Source: a virus. From it: a stretch of DNA of 64,000 bases. The notes under the pieces were generated by a model. That model was not told where the DNA came from and made no database searches. It worked only from the letters and a program-made list of their open reading frames with translations. The translations under genes were made by a program, and so were the position numbers. Positions 51,946-59,997 of this stretch are shown here, piece after piece. The stretch is from IMG/VR virus record IMGVR_UViG_3300023110_001773, positions 101,638-165,637 of that record; one strand, given 5' to 3'. Every line of letters begins with the position of its first letter. Position 1 is the stretch's first letter.

Positions 51946-54106
51946 TATTGCGGTTGGTTTTCTATGGGCCGCAAATTACGCTGAAGCACAAACTCAAGTA
52001 ATGGATGGTGTCGATGACGGCACCGTTCACATCAACTTGGGTCATACCTTTCCTTATTATGGCGGAGTATTCACAGACGCCTGGATGTCTAGTAACGGAT
52101 TCATCTTGTTCTACGATCCAGTGAATTCATTTGGAAACCCAACCACATACAATAATGGATGTTGTAATGGGTTTTTTCCAGGCGGCATAGGAGGAACCTT
52201 TTCTTACATGCTTGCCCCTTTGTGGACAGACTTGCGGCATGACACTAGTATACCAGACTCAGGTTACTTTTATGAGACAGGTAAAGACGGCACTGCATTT
52301 CTCTGGCAGAACATAACAGAATTCGGCACTAACAATCTAAACACATTTGGTGTTCAACTATGGCCCGATGGTTCTTTTGACTTTCATTATGCAGATGTTA
52401 ATGTCACAAATCATAATGTATGGATTGGATTTACAGGTGACACGACAAGTTTAAATGGTAACGTCTACGATGAAGTAAACGAATTGTTTTACAAGACTGC
52501 CCAAGAAGGCGGTATGACAACAGATCACATTGGCAACTTTGCATCTGAAACTTATGAAGTAGAAGGTAACACATATTACGCATGGTACGGGGAAGACGGA
52601 GGTTACACCTCTGGGCCCGATTGTAGTAACCCACTAAACGATTCATCGTGTGAAGGATATGAGGAAGCATACTTCAATCAACAATGCGAACAGAATCCTC
52701 TTTACGATACGCAATGTCCAGGCTACGAACAAGCATACTACGAACAACAATGTTCTGCCGATCCATTGTATGATTCTGGGTGTCCTGGCTATGCAGAAGC
52801 TTATCACGACCTACAGTGTTCGTTGGATTCACTTTACAAAGATACATGTCCAGGCTACAAGGAAGCATTGTTTGAGTACAACTGTACACTAGACCCACAA
52901 TATGACATGTTGTGTCCCGGCTACATTGACGAGGAAATGTTTAAAGTAGACGATACTAAAGATGATTTTTCTGGTGTCGATGACGGAAGTGATGACGGCA
53001 CTAGTTTTAACATGGATGGTATTGAGGAAACAGTTTACACTTCAGAGGATTCGTATACTCAGACTATACAAGATGAAAAATTTGTAAAATTTGACGATAA
53101 GGATGTTCATTCTGAAGAAGTGTTCATTAATAATGAACAAACTGAATTAGTGGACACAGAAGAATTGGTTGCAAATGACGGAAAGGTGAATGAAGAAAAG
53201 ATTTTAGAAGACCAAATAGAAGACCAAATAGAAGAAGAATTAGTAATTTTAGAAGAAATGGAAGTTGTTGAGGTTCTTGAAGAGAAGGTTTTGGAAGAAG
53301 AAGTCGAATTAGACAAGGTTGAGTTGGTTCCAGTGACCGAAAAAGTAGTTGCAACAGCAAAAGTTGATGCAACATCACTAGTTTTAGCACAAACTGCTAA
53401 ACTAGTTTCAAATTTAAGAGAAGAAAGTGCATCTTCTTCCCAAAATTCCCAAAATACTTCAAATTTGAGTGTAAGTGAGTCTGCAATTGGGTCAAATTCG
53501 CAAGAATTTACCGATGATCCAGCAACAAGTGAGTCAAATTCGCAAGAATTTACCCAACAGACAGAAAATTTGATCTCCGAGACTGAAAATTCTGGTCAAT
53601 ATATGTCACCAGAACAGTTTTTGTTCGGTTCTGACAACGCTTCCTTTGCAATGATGACAGGAAGTGTATCAAATAATACAGAAAGTGTATCAGAAAATGA
53701 ACAAACAGAGTCAGATGCACAGAATGTTGAACAAAATCTTGCATTGGGAGACTTGGCTCCAATAGGATTTGCTATCATACCAGTGCAAACGTCTAGCGGA
53801 ATGGTGGAAACAGTGGTTCCAATAGAAGAACAGTCCTTGGCAGAGAGACTAGCTGAACGTATAAGACAGAAAAATCTGGAAAATTCAAACGAAGCGGCAA
53901 TTGGACAGACTGCTGTATTGCAACAAATCGCATCTGGAACTGATATGTCGGCATATTATGACAAAGCACCAACATACAAACAAGACATGTATACACAAGA
54001 ACAGGTTTATGGTAATATCGTGTTGACCGACAACGTAAAGTCGCATTATAAAATGTTCTCAGAAAATCACGGAACAATGCAAGAACTAATTAGGAGTCAA
54101 TACTAA
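51911..54106 (+). CDS. secreted nidogen-like protein with Cys repeats and acidic coiled region
   Basis: I choose the GTG at 51911, with AAAGGAAG upstream. It gives MKDILTKLFVTSIAVGFLWA, then ANYAEA, a clean signal peptide (731 residues in total). An ATG at 51887 lies further inside the upstream gene. The N-terminal 200 residues resemble a NIDO domain (FPYYGGVFTDAWMSSNGFIL; FNTFGVQLWPDGSFDFHY-like strands). Five Cys repeats of about 22 residues follow (C-x-NPLYD-x3-C-PGY-x2-AY). A Glu/Val-rich region (about 400-480) and a Ser/Asn/Gln-rich region end in a helical part. It is probably an exported or virion surface protein. It shares 35 bp with the upstream gene. Confidence 0.75.
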   Translation: MKDILTKLFVTSIAVGFLWAANYAEAQTQVMDGVDDGTVHINLGHTFPYYGGVFTDAWMSSNGFILFYDPVNSFGNPTTYNNGCCNGFFPGGIGGTFSYMLAPLWTDLRHDTSIPDSGYFYETGKDGTAFLWQNITEFGTNNLNTFGVQLWPDGSFDFHYADVNVTNHNVWIGFTGDTTSLNGNVYDEVNELFYKTAQEGGMTTDHIGNFASETYEVEGNTYYAWYGEDGGYTSGPDCSNPLNDSSCEGYEEAYFNQQCEQNPLYDTQCPGYEQAYYEQQCSADPLYDSGCPGYAEAYHDLQCSLDSLYKDTCPGYKEALFEYNCTLDPQYDMLCPGYIDEEMFKVDDTKDDFSGVDDGSDDGTSFNMDGIEETVYTSEDSYTQTIQDEKFVKFDDKDVHSEEVFINNEQTELVDTEELVANDGKVNEEKILEDQIEDQIEEELVILEEMEVVEVLEEKVLEEEVELDKVELVPVTEKVVATAKVDATSLVLAQTAKLVSNLREESASSSQNSQNTSNLSVSESAIGSNSQEFTDDPATSESNSQEFTQQTENLISETENSGQYMSPEQFLFGSDNASFAMMTGSVSNNTESVSENEQTESDAQNVEQNLALGDLAPIGFAIIPVQTSSGMVETVVPIEEQSLAERLAERIRQKNLENSNEAAIGQTAVLQQIASGTDMSAYYDKAPTYKQDMYTQEQVYGNIVLTDNVKSHYKMFSENHGTMQELIRSQY

Positions 54107-54594
54107 TGGCAGAAATAGAAATTGGGGGAGTAACCTTCAAGGGCGGCAAAATGCTCGCAGTAGGTATGGCCTTATCTTCCGCAGTAGGTGTGTTGTACGG
54201 GGGGTTTGAAGTCTACAAAGATTACATGGATATGAAAGAACAAATCCAAGAATATGTAGCACCAGACCTCTCAGGAATCGAGCAGAGTATCGCTGTGCTT
54301 GAAGAAACAGTAAACTCGCAAAACACAACCATCCTGGCGCAAAGATCAACCATCGAAGCTCTAGGACAAGAGATAGAAGCAAAGACAGATGCGTTGGATC
54401 AAACCACGGACGTTATGCGTGAAAGTATAAATAGGATAGACGGTGATCTACAAGGTCTGTTCGCAGACGTTAGGGATACCGATAAAAGACTGTATGAATT
54501 GGAAAAGGGTACTTCCAAGGAACTCAGCGAAATAAGAAAATCTATCCAAGATCAAATTCAAGAAGCCTTGGAGAACCCACTGGCGGGACAATAA
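54106..54594 (+). CDS. membrane-anchored coiled-coil protein
   Basis: The product has 162 residues. One hydrophobic segment (residues 15-34, MLAVGMALSSAVGVLYGGF) is followed by a long coiled coil (about 38-155) with regular heptads (IEQSIAVLEETVNSQNTTIL; RDTDKRLYELEKGTSKELSE). Its start shares a base with the stop of the nidogen-like gene. It could tether the secreted products to the inner membrane, or act in lysis like a spanin. The context does not decide. Confidence 0.7.
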   Translation: MAEIEIGGVTFKGGKMLAVGMALSSAVGVLYGGFEVYKDYMDMKEQIQEYVAPDLSGIEQSIAVLEETVNSQNTTILAQRSTIEALGQEIEAKTDALDQTTDVMRESINRIDGDLQGLFADVRDTDKRLYELEKGTSKELSEIRKSIQDQIQEALENPLAGQ

Positions 54595-54610
54595 AAATGG
54601 GTGAAGAATA

Positions 54611-55678
54611 ATGGCGCAGTCGGGAGCAGGAGCAGAGATAACAGCACTCTATGAGTCGTTGCAGGCTTACGCTTGTGCAGCCAGACAAGAAAAGGGAAGA
54701 GACCTTGAAAGTCTTTTTGAAATTAAAGCGTCAAATACAAAAAGTGCAGATTGCGACAGAACTTTAAAAGAATGCATGGATCAATTCAAAGGTGATGCGG
54801 GGTACAGTTATAGTATCATTGCAACTGCAAACAAATTTTTCAAAGACTACCAAATCAGAAGCGGGTACACCTTCCACAGAGGCAGTCAGAAAGTAGAAGG
54901 AATCTACAGAGAGTGGAGAAAGTATAAGACTGGTTCTGGGATGACAGGTGATGACAAATGGAATCCAGCAGACATCTGGGCGATCAAGGCTGGATATACC
55001 CAGAAAACCAACTGCAAGAACCTACAAGAGTACAATGATTTTGTATTAGATCAATACAATGCAAAAAAACTCATCGGCATTTCATTGAAAAAAGTCCCAA
55101 AGGGACAGGTGAAAACCAAAGTATATAACGATGGCAATAATAAAATAACTGCAAAATTCAAAGAAGTCAAACCAATGACAGACGTTACTGCATCGAAAGA
55201 TGTTTATCTAACCGTAACTTCTGACGGAAAGGATTTTGACATTCAGTTAAGAAACTTTTCTTCTAGAGCAGTAACATCATCATGGCAGGGTGAGGTAAAA
55301 GGAAAGTCAGCAGCCGGTGGTAAAATTGGTGGGGGTCTTTTGGTTGAACAGGCAAAATCTGGAGGCGTTACTGTAACTCCCCCCAATCAATTCAATCCAA
55401 ACCTAAAACCAACTGACACAGTTTTACGCAAATTTGCAACCATGTACAAAAAGATTGCTGGGACAACAAATAAAGAAAAACAAACAGAGGTAATTGCAAA
55501 AACAAAGGGGTTGGCTGCAGTCGATCCGACTTGGTGGATGTCCAAGTATCTGAGTGTATATTATGCACACGAGGTTTCTACTTCAACAAACAAAAACAAA
55601 GTGGCGAGTAAAATATACTCCTACGCATCATCCGCAACGGAGAACAGTAGTGTGTTTGTGAAGTATTATGACATATAA
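54611..55678 (+). CDS. conserved marine phage protein with KWNPADIW motif
   Basis: The product has 355 residues and no signal peptide. Its helical N-terminal part has four Cys (AYACAARQEK; SADCDRTLKECMD). A central DDKWNPADIWAIKAG motif is followed by a beta-rich C-terminal part (VYLTVTSDGKDFDIQLRNFS; GGKIGGGLLVEQA). It ends the late operon, with TAAAAATGGG-type spacing of 16 bp after the coiled-coil gene. I recall the WNPADIW motif from other marine phage proteins but know no function. Confidence 0.65.
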   Translation: MAQSGAGAEITALYESLQAYACAARQEKGRDLESLFEIKASNTKSADCDRTLKECMDQFKGDAGYSYSIIATANKFFKDYQIRSGYTFHRGSQKVEGIYREWRKYKTGSGMTGDDKWNPADIWAIKAGYTQKTNCKNLQEYNDFVLDQYNAKKLIGISLKKVPKGQVKTKVYNDGNNKITAKFKEVKPMTDVTASKDVYLTVTSDGKDFDIQLRNFSSRAVTSSWQGEVKGKSAAGGKIGGGLLVEQAKSGGVTVTPPNQFNPNLKPTDTVLRKFATMYKKIAGTTNKEKQTEVIAKTKGLAAVDPTWWMSKYLSVYYAHEVSTSTNKNKVASKIYSYASSATENSSVFVKYYDI

Positions 55679-55709
55679 AGAAAATGAGCAGTTTATCGGA
55701 ACATGCTCA
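55677..55709 (-). terminator. intrinsic terminator of the candidate minus-strand ncRNA
   Basis: On the minus strand TGAGCA (55709-55704), 13-nt loop, TGCTCA (55690-55685), then TTTTCTTT. It lies directly behind the plus-strand gene stop, where no minus-strand gene ends. Confidence 0.6.
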
Positions 55710-55864
55710 GGTTCCTGTTACGCTCCCGATAGCTGGGAGGGAGCAGTTTTTCCTTGGTCTGTTCTACCGCCGTTGCTCAGGGCGCCCAACGTTTAACGTC
55801 TATCTGACGGAGCAGTTTAAGGTAGGTCTGGGTGGGGTCATGCTCAGGAACCGCAACCGTATGT
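55677..55864 (-). ncRNA. candidate late-expressed structured ncRNA
   Basis: A GC-richer island of about 185 bp lies between two converging transcripts and codes for no convincing protein. On the minus strand it starts just behind an exact TATAAATA and ends in a T-tailed hairpin. Inside, AAACTGCTC occurs three times and CCTGAGCA three times, alternating. GGTTCCTG near the 5' end pairs with CAGGAACC about 140 nt later. Other local stems are CTCCC/GGGAG and GTTG/CAAC around GGGCGCCC. Size and long-range pairing recall regulatory RNAs; no known family recognised. Confidence 0.6.
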
Positions 55865-55869
55865 CCGAT

Positions 55870-55877
55870 TATTTATA
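55870..55877 (-). promoter_or_regulatory. T4-type late promoter of the candidate ncRNA
   Basis: Exact TATAAATA on the minus strand in a spacer with no downstream minus-strand gene for 5 kb. Its only plausible product is the structured RNA at 55864-55677. Confidence 0.65.
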
Positions 55878-55906
55878 CAAGTTTAACAAAAAAATGAGTT
55901 TAAGTC

Positions 55907-55929
55907 AAGGGGCTTTCGCCCCTTTTTTT
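55907..55929 (+). terminator. intrinsic terminator of the late secreted-protein operon
   Basis: AAGGGGC (55907-55913), TTTC loop, GCCCCTT (55918-55924), with seven T. It ends plus-strand transcription. The other half faces the end of the GIY-YIG gene. Confidence 0.9.
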
Positions 55930-57172
55930 AGTCCAAATCCATTGTTGCAAACTGGACATCTTTTTGGATGTGAGGAAGATTGAAAAACTCAACACTTAAT
56001 CCACGGGGTTCAAGAGCCCAAGTAAACATCTCTTGGTTTTCAATTCCCTTTTGACCATTGTTCCATTCTTCATAAAAACTAGGAAGAGCATGGCGAACCA
56101 ATACTTTGACCGTGTTGTGTTGTCCCTCAATCAAATCATCTTTGACGTTTCGCAACAGAGTTTGCAAACTGCCACCAGAACCAGAAGTAATTGTGTAGGC
56201 GAGAGTTGATCCATCAGCACGCAACTGACTAATCTTTTCGGCAAGTTTTGATTTGTGCGGTTCAACGTTATAGTCAATCATTTTCTGTCCAACCATATTC
56301 ATTTCTTGCACCTCAATCAATTTCTTTGCCTTCTTAGCGATGTTCTTTGCATTGCGGCGGGGAATGTTAAGGTCAACAAGAATCTCTAGCATTTCATCAC
56401 TGAGAGGATCGACATGTTCGTTGAAGTACATCGTTTCAATCATCTTGTTAAGATCATCTGGTTGATTGCGTTTTGGATCAATGACACTTTCGGGTTTGTT
56501 TAGATGCATACCCAAATAATCAATTTCAGTATCATTTAGATGTTCCCACTCTTCACGAGGAACACGGACAGTAGGAATATCCTTACCATGTTTTGAATCA
56601 GCGGTGCCTTCTGTAGAATGGTTTCCGCCGACCATAAGAGAACCATCAACACCGTACTCTGGGTCAGATTCATCGTAATACTCGTCAAGCAAAACGGCAC
56701 GCAATCCAAGTCCCACTGTATCACCATGTGCATCATCAATGGCATTCTGAATAGCTAGTTTATGGTTACGATCATCAGCTGCACGAACCTGTAATTTCGC
56801 AGATTTCAGAATTTCTTTTGCATCAGTAAGAACACCTTCACGACTCATGATATCATCAGCGAGTTCTTTTACTGCTTCTCGGTTGATCCCTTTACTAGCG
56901 GGTGACCCATTCGACTTGTTAAAGTACATGGGGTTAGACTTTGCGTTCACTGCTTTCAACATTTTATGCTCCTCGTTTCGCATTGTGTTGTAACTACCTG
57001 TCAGTAGTATTTCATAACAAAAATCCTCACGACTATTTCGTAGTAAGGAAGCAAACTCTTCATCCGTAGAAGAGTGATTGTATTCATCAGAGATCATTCC
57101 CTTATGAATTCCAATATAAATTCGGCCGGTTGGAATGTGAGTGTATTGATAAAGATATGCTTCGTATCTCAT
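55928..57172 (-). CDS. GIY-YIG domain nuclease-like protein
   Basis: The product has 414 residues. YLYQYTHIPTGRIYIGIHKG (6-25) is the GIY-YIG signature in its Y-L-Y...Y-I-G form. R45/R48-type arginines and the NEEHKML glutamate near residue 67 complete the site. The remaining 300 residues are charged and helical, with an RVPREEWEHLNDTEIDYLGM segment and LDEYYDESDPEYG. It may be a homing-type or DNA-processing enzyme. It overlaps the metallopeptidase gene by 4 bp as the last gene of a seven-gene operon. Confidence 0.75.
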   Translation of the reverse strand: MRYEAYLYQYTHIPTGRIYIGIHKGMISDEYNHSSTDEEFASLLRNSREDFCYEILLTGSYNTMRNEEHKMLKAVNAKSNPMYFNKSNGSPASKGINREAVKELADDIMSREGVLTDAKEILKSAKLQVRAADDRNHKLAIQNAIDDAHGDTVGLGLRAVLLDEYYDESDPEYGVDGSLMVGGNHSTEGTADSKHGKDIPTVRVPREEWEHLNDTEIDYLGMHLNKPESVIDPKRNQPDDLNKMIETMYFNEHVDPLSDEMLEILVDLNIPRRNAKNIAKKAKKLIEVQEMNMVGQKMIDYNVEPHKSKLAEKISQLRADGSTLAYTITSGSGGSLQTLLRNVKDDLIEGQHNTVKVLVRHALPSFYEEWNNGQKGIENQEMFTWALEPRGLSVEFFNLPHIQKDVQFATMDLD

Positions 57173-57651
57173 TTTTTGAATCCATTCCGATCCACGTTGG
57201 TTGAAAACTCAACCTCGGTCAAAAGTGGCGACAACAGTCTATCCTGCAATCGAAATGCCTCTTTCTCCCAAGGCTGATCTTCGTAGCTCATATTATATGA
57301 GCAGTGTCGTGACTTCCACTTAATTGCTGAATGGTTGTCATTTAGTTCACGATTAACGTATTGTTTAACGTGAACCATCTCATGAATGATGGTAGAAACC
57401 ATCTCCATAAAATGTAGGGTTTTATTAATCTGAAGTTTGAATGTGCGTGGCGAAGAACCAACAAAATCTTCTTTCTCAAGGGCGATATTCTCGCAGTATC
57501 CATCTGCATCAGGAATGTTCTTCAGATGAACATCAATATAAATGCGTCTGACATCTGGCATGAGATTGCGAGTACACCAATCGACACACTGATTGACGAC
57601 ATGTTTTTGGAAACTGTTTCCACCACGAACCAATACCGAAATTTTACTCAA
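57169..57651 (-). CDS. SprT-like zinc metallopeptidase
   Basis: I take the TTG at 57651: GGAGG lies 9 nt upstream and it overlaps the previous stop. The product then has 160 residues. H90-E91-x-x-H94 in TIIHEMVHVKQY is the zinc site. LKLQINK-like strands before it and a downstream SAIKWKSRHCSYN helix follow the SprT/WSS1-type fold. An upstream ATG (57756) would run through the preceding gene and adds unlikely sequence. SprT-like proteases can clear DNA-protein crosslinks; that role here is inferred. Confidence 0.75.
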   Translation of the reverse strand: MSKISVLVRGGNSFQKHVVNQCVDWCTRNLMPDVRRIYIDVHLKNIPDADGYCENIALEKEDFVGSSPRTFKLQINKTLHFMEMVSTIIHEMVHVKQYVNRELNDNHSAIKWKSRHCSYNMSYEDQPWEKEAFRLQDRLLSPLLTEVEFSTNVDRNGFKK

Positions 57652-57820
57652 AAGGAATTTCCTCCCACAAGTAATCTTTAGCCACTTCCTTGGCGTAGGA
57701 GACAAGATAGGGTCTATCCGAAAACTGATCTTCAATAACAACCTCAACATCAGCACCAGTGGCGTAAGCCTCTTCGGCTGCGGTTTGACATTCCAAAACG
57801 AATTGACCCATCTTACTCAT
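57644..57820 (-). CDS. small acidic protein, unknown
   Basis: The product has 58 residues from the ATG at 57820, which shares a base with the preceding stop (TAATG). It is acidic, probably helical: MGQFVLECQTAAEEAYATGA at the start and AKEVAKDYLWEEIPFE at the end. Its last codons carry the Shine-Dalgarno of the metallopeptidase gene. No family recognised. Confidence 0.6.
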   Translation of the reverse strand: MSKMGQFVLECQTAAEEAYATGADVEVVIEDQFSDRPYLVSYAKEVAKDYLWEEIPFE

Positions 57821-58158
57821 TACTGCACCTCTCCACATTCACCATATCGTCCACATCGATAAGCACGATCTTTTTCACGTTTCCAGATTTCGTACTCACG
57901 TTCCCAAACACCTCGTTCGTATGCACACTGCACAGAGTTAGCATTACATCGGAAGGGCGGGAATTCTGCACGATCATTATATCGATAATCACCGTACTCA
58001 CCATAAGAACCGCCAGAACGGCGATCTTTTAGAACCGAACCAACCAGAATGGCAGAACCCAAACCAATCAGTACACCTTCTTCACGTTTTCCCAAAGCGA
58101 AAGCAGAGTTCGCAGAAAGCAGGGACATCGCAACAACAGCTGAAATAAGAAATTTCAT
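57820..58158 (-). CDS. small exported protein
   Basis: The product has 112 residues. A signal peptide at 1-21 (KFLISAVVAMSLLSANSAFA) is followed by a glycine-zipper-like stretch (EEGVLIGLGSAILVGSVL). The tail is Tyr/Arg-rich with four Cys (FRCNANSVQCAYERGVWERE; YRCGRYGECG). It is likely periplasmic or outer-membrane associated. GGAG lies upstream; it is in the operon started at 58998. Function unknown. Confidence 0.7.
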   Translation of the reverse strand: MKFLISAVVAMSLLSANSAFALGKREEGVLIGLGSAILVGSVLKDRRSGGSYGEYGDYRYNDRAEFPPFRCNANSVQCAYERGVWEREYEIWKREKDRAYRCGRYGECGEVQ

Positions 58159-58167
58159 AATAGACTC

Positions 58168-58425
58168 CTATGATATCTGTTTTAAATTTCTCAGAACATC
58201 CTTGTCTTTGTAATTGCCGGCATTAATCCAATTACGAAAAGCTTGACATTGAACAGCGGCATCCATACAATTTTTGTAGTTGGAACACCCATCACACGGC
58301 TCCGATCTTTTACTGGTTGGGCCATAATAAAGTTGTGTGCCTTGATCGCACTGATCGCTGCCCCACTCAGATTTCCAACCTCTGCCGTTATAAGACTCAG
58401 AGTCCCACCAAATCGTATCACGCAT
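58168..58425 (-). CDS. Cys-rich small protein, possible zinc or iron-sulfur site
   Basis: The product has 85 residues. Five cysteines are spaced as in small metal-binding proteins: C-x-x-C-x5-C-x7-C in EPCDGCSNYKNCMDAAVQCQ, then FRNWINAGNYK. It is seen widely in T4-like marine phages as an unassigned ORF. Its ATG lies 2 bp behind the preceding stop, within a GATAAATA sequence that resembles a late promoter. Confidence 0.6.
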   Translation of the reverse strand: MRDTIWWDSESYNGRGWKSEWGSDQCDQGTQLYYGPTSKRSEPCDGCSNYKNCMDAAVQCQAFRNWINAGNYKDKDVLRNLKQIS

Positions 58426-58427
58426 AA

Positions 58428-58592
58428 TTATTTATCCCCCAAATCAAAAGTTCCGTCCAGCACTGGCCAAGACATTATAAACAAACCGATAATGCTTAGG
58501 AAAGTATAATTAAGTAGGGAGGCCGTTGGATCGGTATCCAACGTACCAACAGCACCCAAAAGAAGAAGCAAACCAAAAATAAAACGAATCAT
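58428..58592 (-). CDS. 54-residue membrane protein
   Basis: The ATG at 58592 shares a base with the stop of the preceding gene (TAATG), and the stop lies 2 bp before the next ATG, so it fills a gap in a coupled series. The product has two hydrophobic segments (FIFGLLLLLGAVGTL; LLNYTFLSIIGLFIMSW) joined by a short polar loop and an acidic end (DLGDK). Size and topology would allow a holin-like role, but nothing proves it. Confidence 0.65.
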   Translation of the reverse strand: MIRFIFGLLLLLGAVGTLDTDPTASLLNYTFLSIIGLFIMSWPVLDGTFDLGDK

Positions 58593-58963
58593 TAGGCAGT
58601 CACCTCATATTCTTTATTCCACTGACCGACATTGACATCCATATAATAGGCAGTGTCAAAGTAGTCAACCATGGCATCGGAATTGTCATACCAGAGATTA
58701 CCACGCATGGCAGCCAAAAGTTCCTGTAGAAACTTCTTTGCCTTACCTGTGTAATGCTTTTCGAACCAGTAAGGATTGATCTGGTAATGATGGGCGCCTT
58801 CGCCAGTGTAATCTTTCTGGAAGTCAACAGCACCAGACTTGAGATTCACGACCAATACCATATGGTCACGGACAGCAATCGAACCCTTGACACCGTACTT
58901 GTTAAGAACAGACTTGATGCCTGGGGCGAGCTGCTTTTTGCGTTCTTGATTCATGTAAGCCAT
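58592..58963 (-). CDS. conserved phage protein of unknown function (MAYMNQERKK family)
   Basis: The product has 123 residues from the ATG at 58963, which follows GAGAGAG and the promoter at 58998-59026. A longer frame from 59050 would begin before the promoter. The start AYMNQERKKQLAPGIKSVLN and KYGVKGSIAVRDHMVLVVNL are shared by many phage proteins of this kind. A YYMDVNVGQWNKEYEV segment ends it. No catalytic residues stand out. Confidence 0.75.
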   Translation of the reverse strand: MAYMNQERKKQLAPGIKSVLNKYGVKGSIAVRDHMVLVVNLKSGAVDFQKDYTGEGAHHYQINPYWFEKHYTGKAKKFLQELLAAMRGNLWYDNSDAMVDYFDTAYYMDVNVGQWNKEYEVTA

Positions 58964-58997
58964 AATTTTCTCTCTCTCAATCAACGTTACAGTACAT

Positions 58998-59026
58998 ATT
59001 ATGACAGCCCTCGGGGCAGATGTCAA
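58998..59026 (-). promoter_or_regulatory. sigma70-like promoter
   Basis: TTGACA (59021-59026), 17-bp spacer, CATAAT (58998-59003). It heads the seven-gene operon that ends with the GIY-YIG gene. Confidence 0.78.
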
Positions 59027-59136
59027 GAAAAAGCTGCCTCCGTAAGCCATTGAAAAATAAGGAAAAGCGAAAAAAGTTCAAAAAAATTGTAAGTTGTTGA
59101 TTCATAACGATTTTTTTCTTCAATAAAATCAAGGAC

Positions 59137-59997
59137 TTAGAAATTAATTGATTCTAATATCAAATCTGTCACTTTTTTGTGGGCCCATCGGTCTGGGTGA
59201 GCGTCATTTGAGACATGACTAGACGCCAATTTGGGCCAATAATTGTTGGTAACATCTAAAATCAAATCCATCATTTCCTCGGAAAAGTGATTTCGGCCGT
59301 CCTTCTTAAAAGAATCTACGCCATCTGTTTTCCACCTAGCACCAACTTGAAAATCGGTGTATCTTGGAATGCTTATATCTGGATGGCATAGTTCTACTAC
59401 GCTCCTAATCAATGGAATAAAATATTCATTTTTGAAATCATATACCCAAGGTGGTAGTTTTTGTTGAGCACCAATCAAGTACAGTGGGATTCGTTTTTTT
59501 GATGAGAATAATATCATCCTAGACACCATCATAAAACTTAGAAGTTCATTCCAATGTCCCCATTTATCAATGGTGATGCCGCCAGTTTTACTTTGTTCTA
59601 ACAAAAATATACTGGGGTCTGTTATCATAGATGGAATATCTCTACAAGGCCCACTCCAAAAAAAGATGATTGCATCAAAGTCTTCAATTGTTTTCCAAGA
59701 ATCACCAAAACCATGTACATCACAAGACATCTTTGCCCTGTCATCTTCAAGTTTGATGCCATGATGTTGAGTAGCATAAAACATTCCGTTTTCTAAATGA
59801 TTCATTGCGGTGTGATTTGATCCGCCTGGGAATCCCTGCCTTATTGCAAAATGCCCTGCCTCTGTCAACCAGTGTTGTGTACCAGTGTGAGTAACCACAT
59901 ATCCTCTAGTTGAGACTTTGTGGCCATATTGTGGAGAGTCTTCATGCCCCCACTCTCCACAAGCATTACTGTCACCCGTGATAAAAAACTTAGCCAC
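59137..59997 (-). CDS. SGNH-type hydrolase (class B)
   Basis: The product has 286 residues. Block I FFITGDSNACGEW has the Ser at residue 10. QGFPGGSNHTAMNH supplies the Gly/Asn block, and the C-terminal SNDAHPDRWAHKK holds the Asp-His pair (D265, H267). It is a paralog of the next gene, which it touches by sharing one base. Both differ from the two SGNH genes in the modification operon by the GDS block and the DAHPD end. Likely substrates are esters on surface glycans or lipids. Confidence 0.78.
   Translation of the reverse strand: MAKFFITGDSNACGEWGHEDSPQYGHKVSTRGYVVTHTGTQHWLTEAGHFAIRQGFPGGSNHTAMNHLENGMFYATQHHGIKLEDDRAKMSCDVHGFGDSWKTIEDFDAIIFFWSGPCRDIPSMITDPSIFLLEQSKTGGITIDKWGHWNELLSFMMVSRMILFSSKKRIPLYLIGAQQKLPPWVYDFKNEYFIPLIRSVVELCHPDISIPRYTDFQVGARWKTDGVDSFKKDGRNHFSEEMMDLILDVTNNYWPKLASSHVSNDAHPDRWAHKKVTDLILESINF

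Noticed and set aside
55684-55983. Plus-strand ORF of 99 codons behind the late operon
   Set aside because: It has no ribosome binding site, crosses the intrinsic terminator at 55907-55929, has no recognisable protein features, and lies on the strand opposite the candidate ncRNA.
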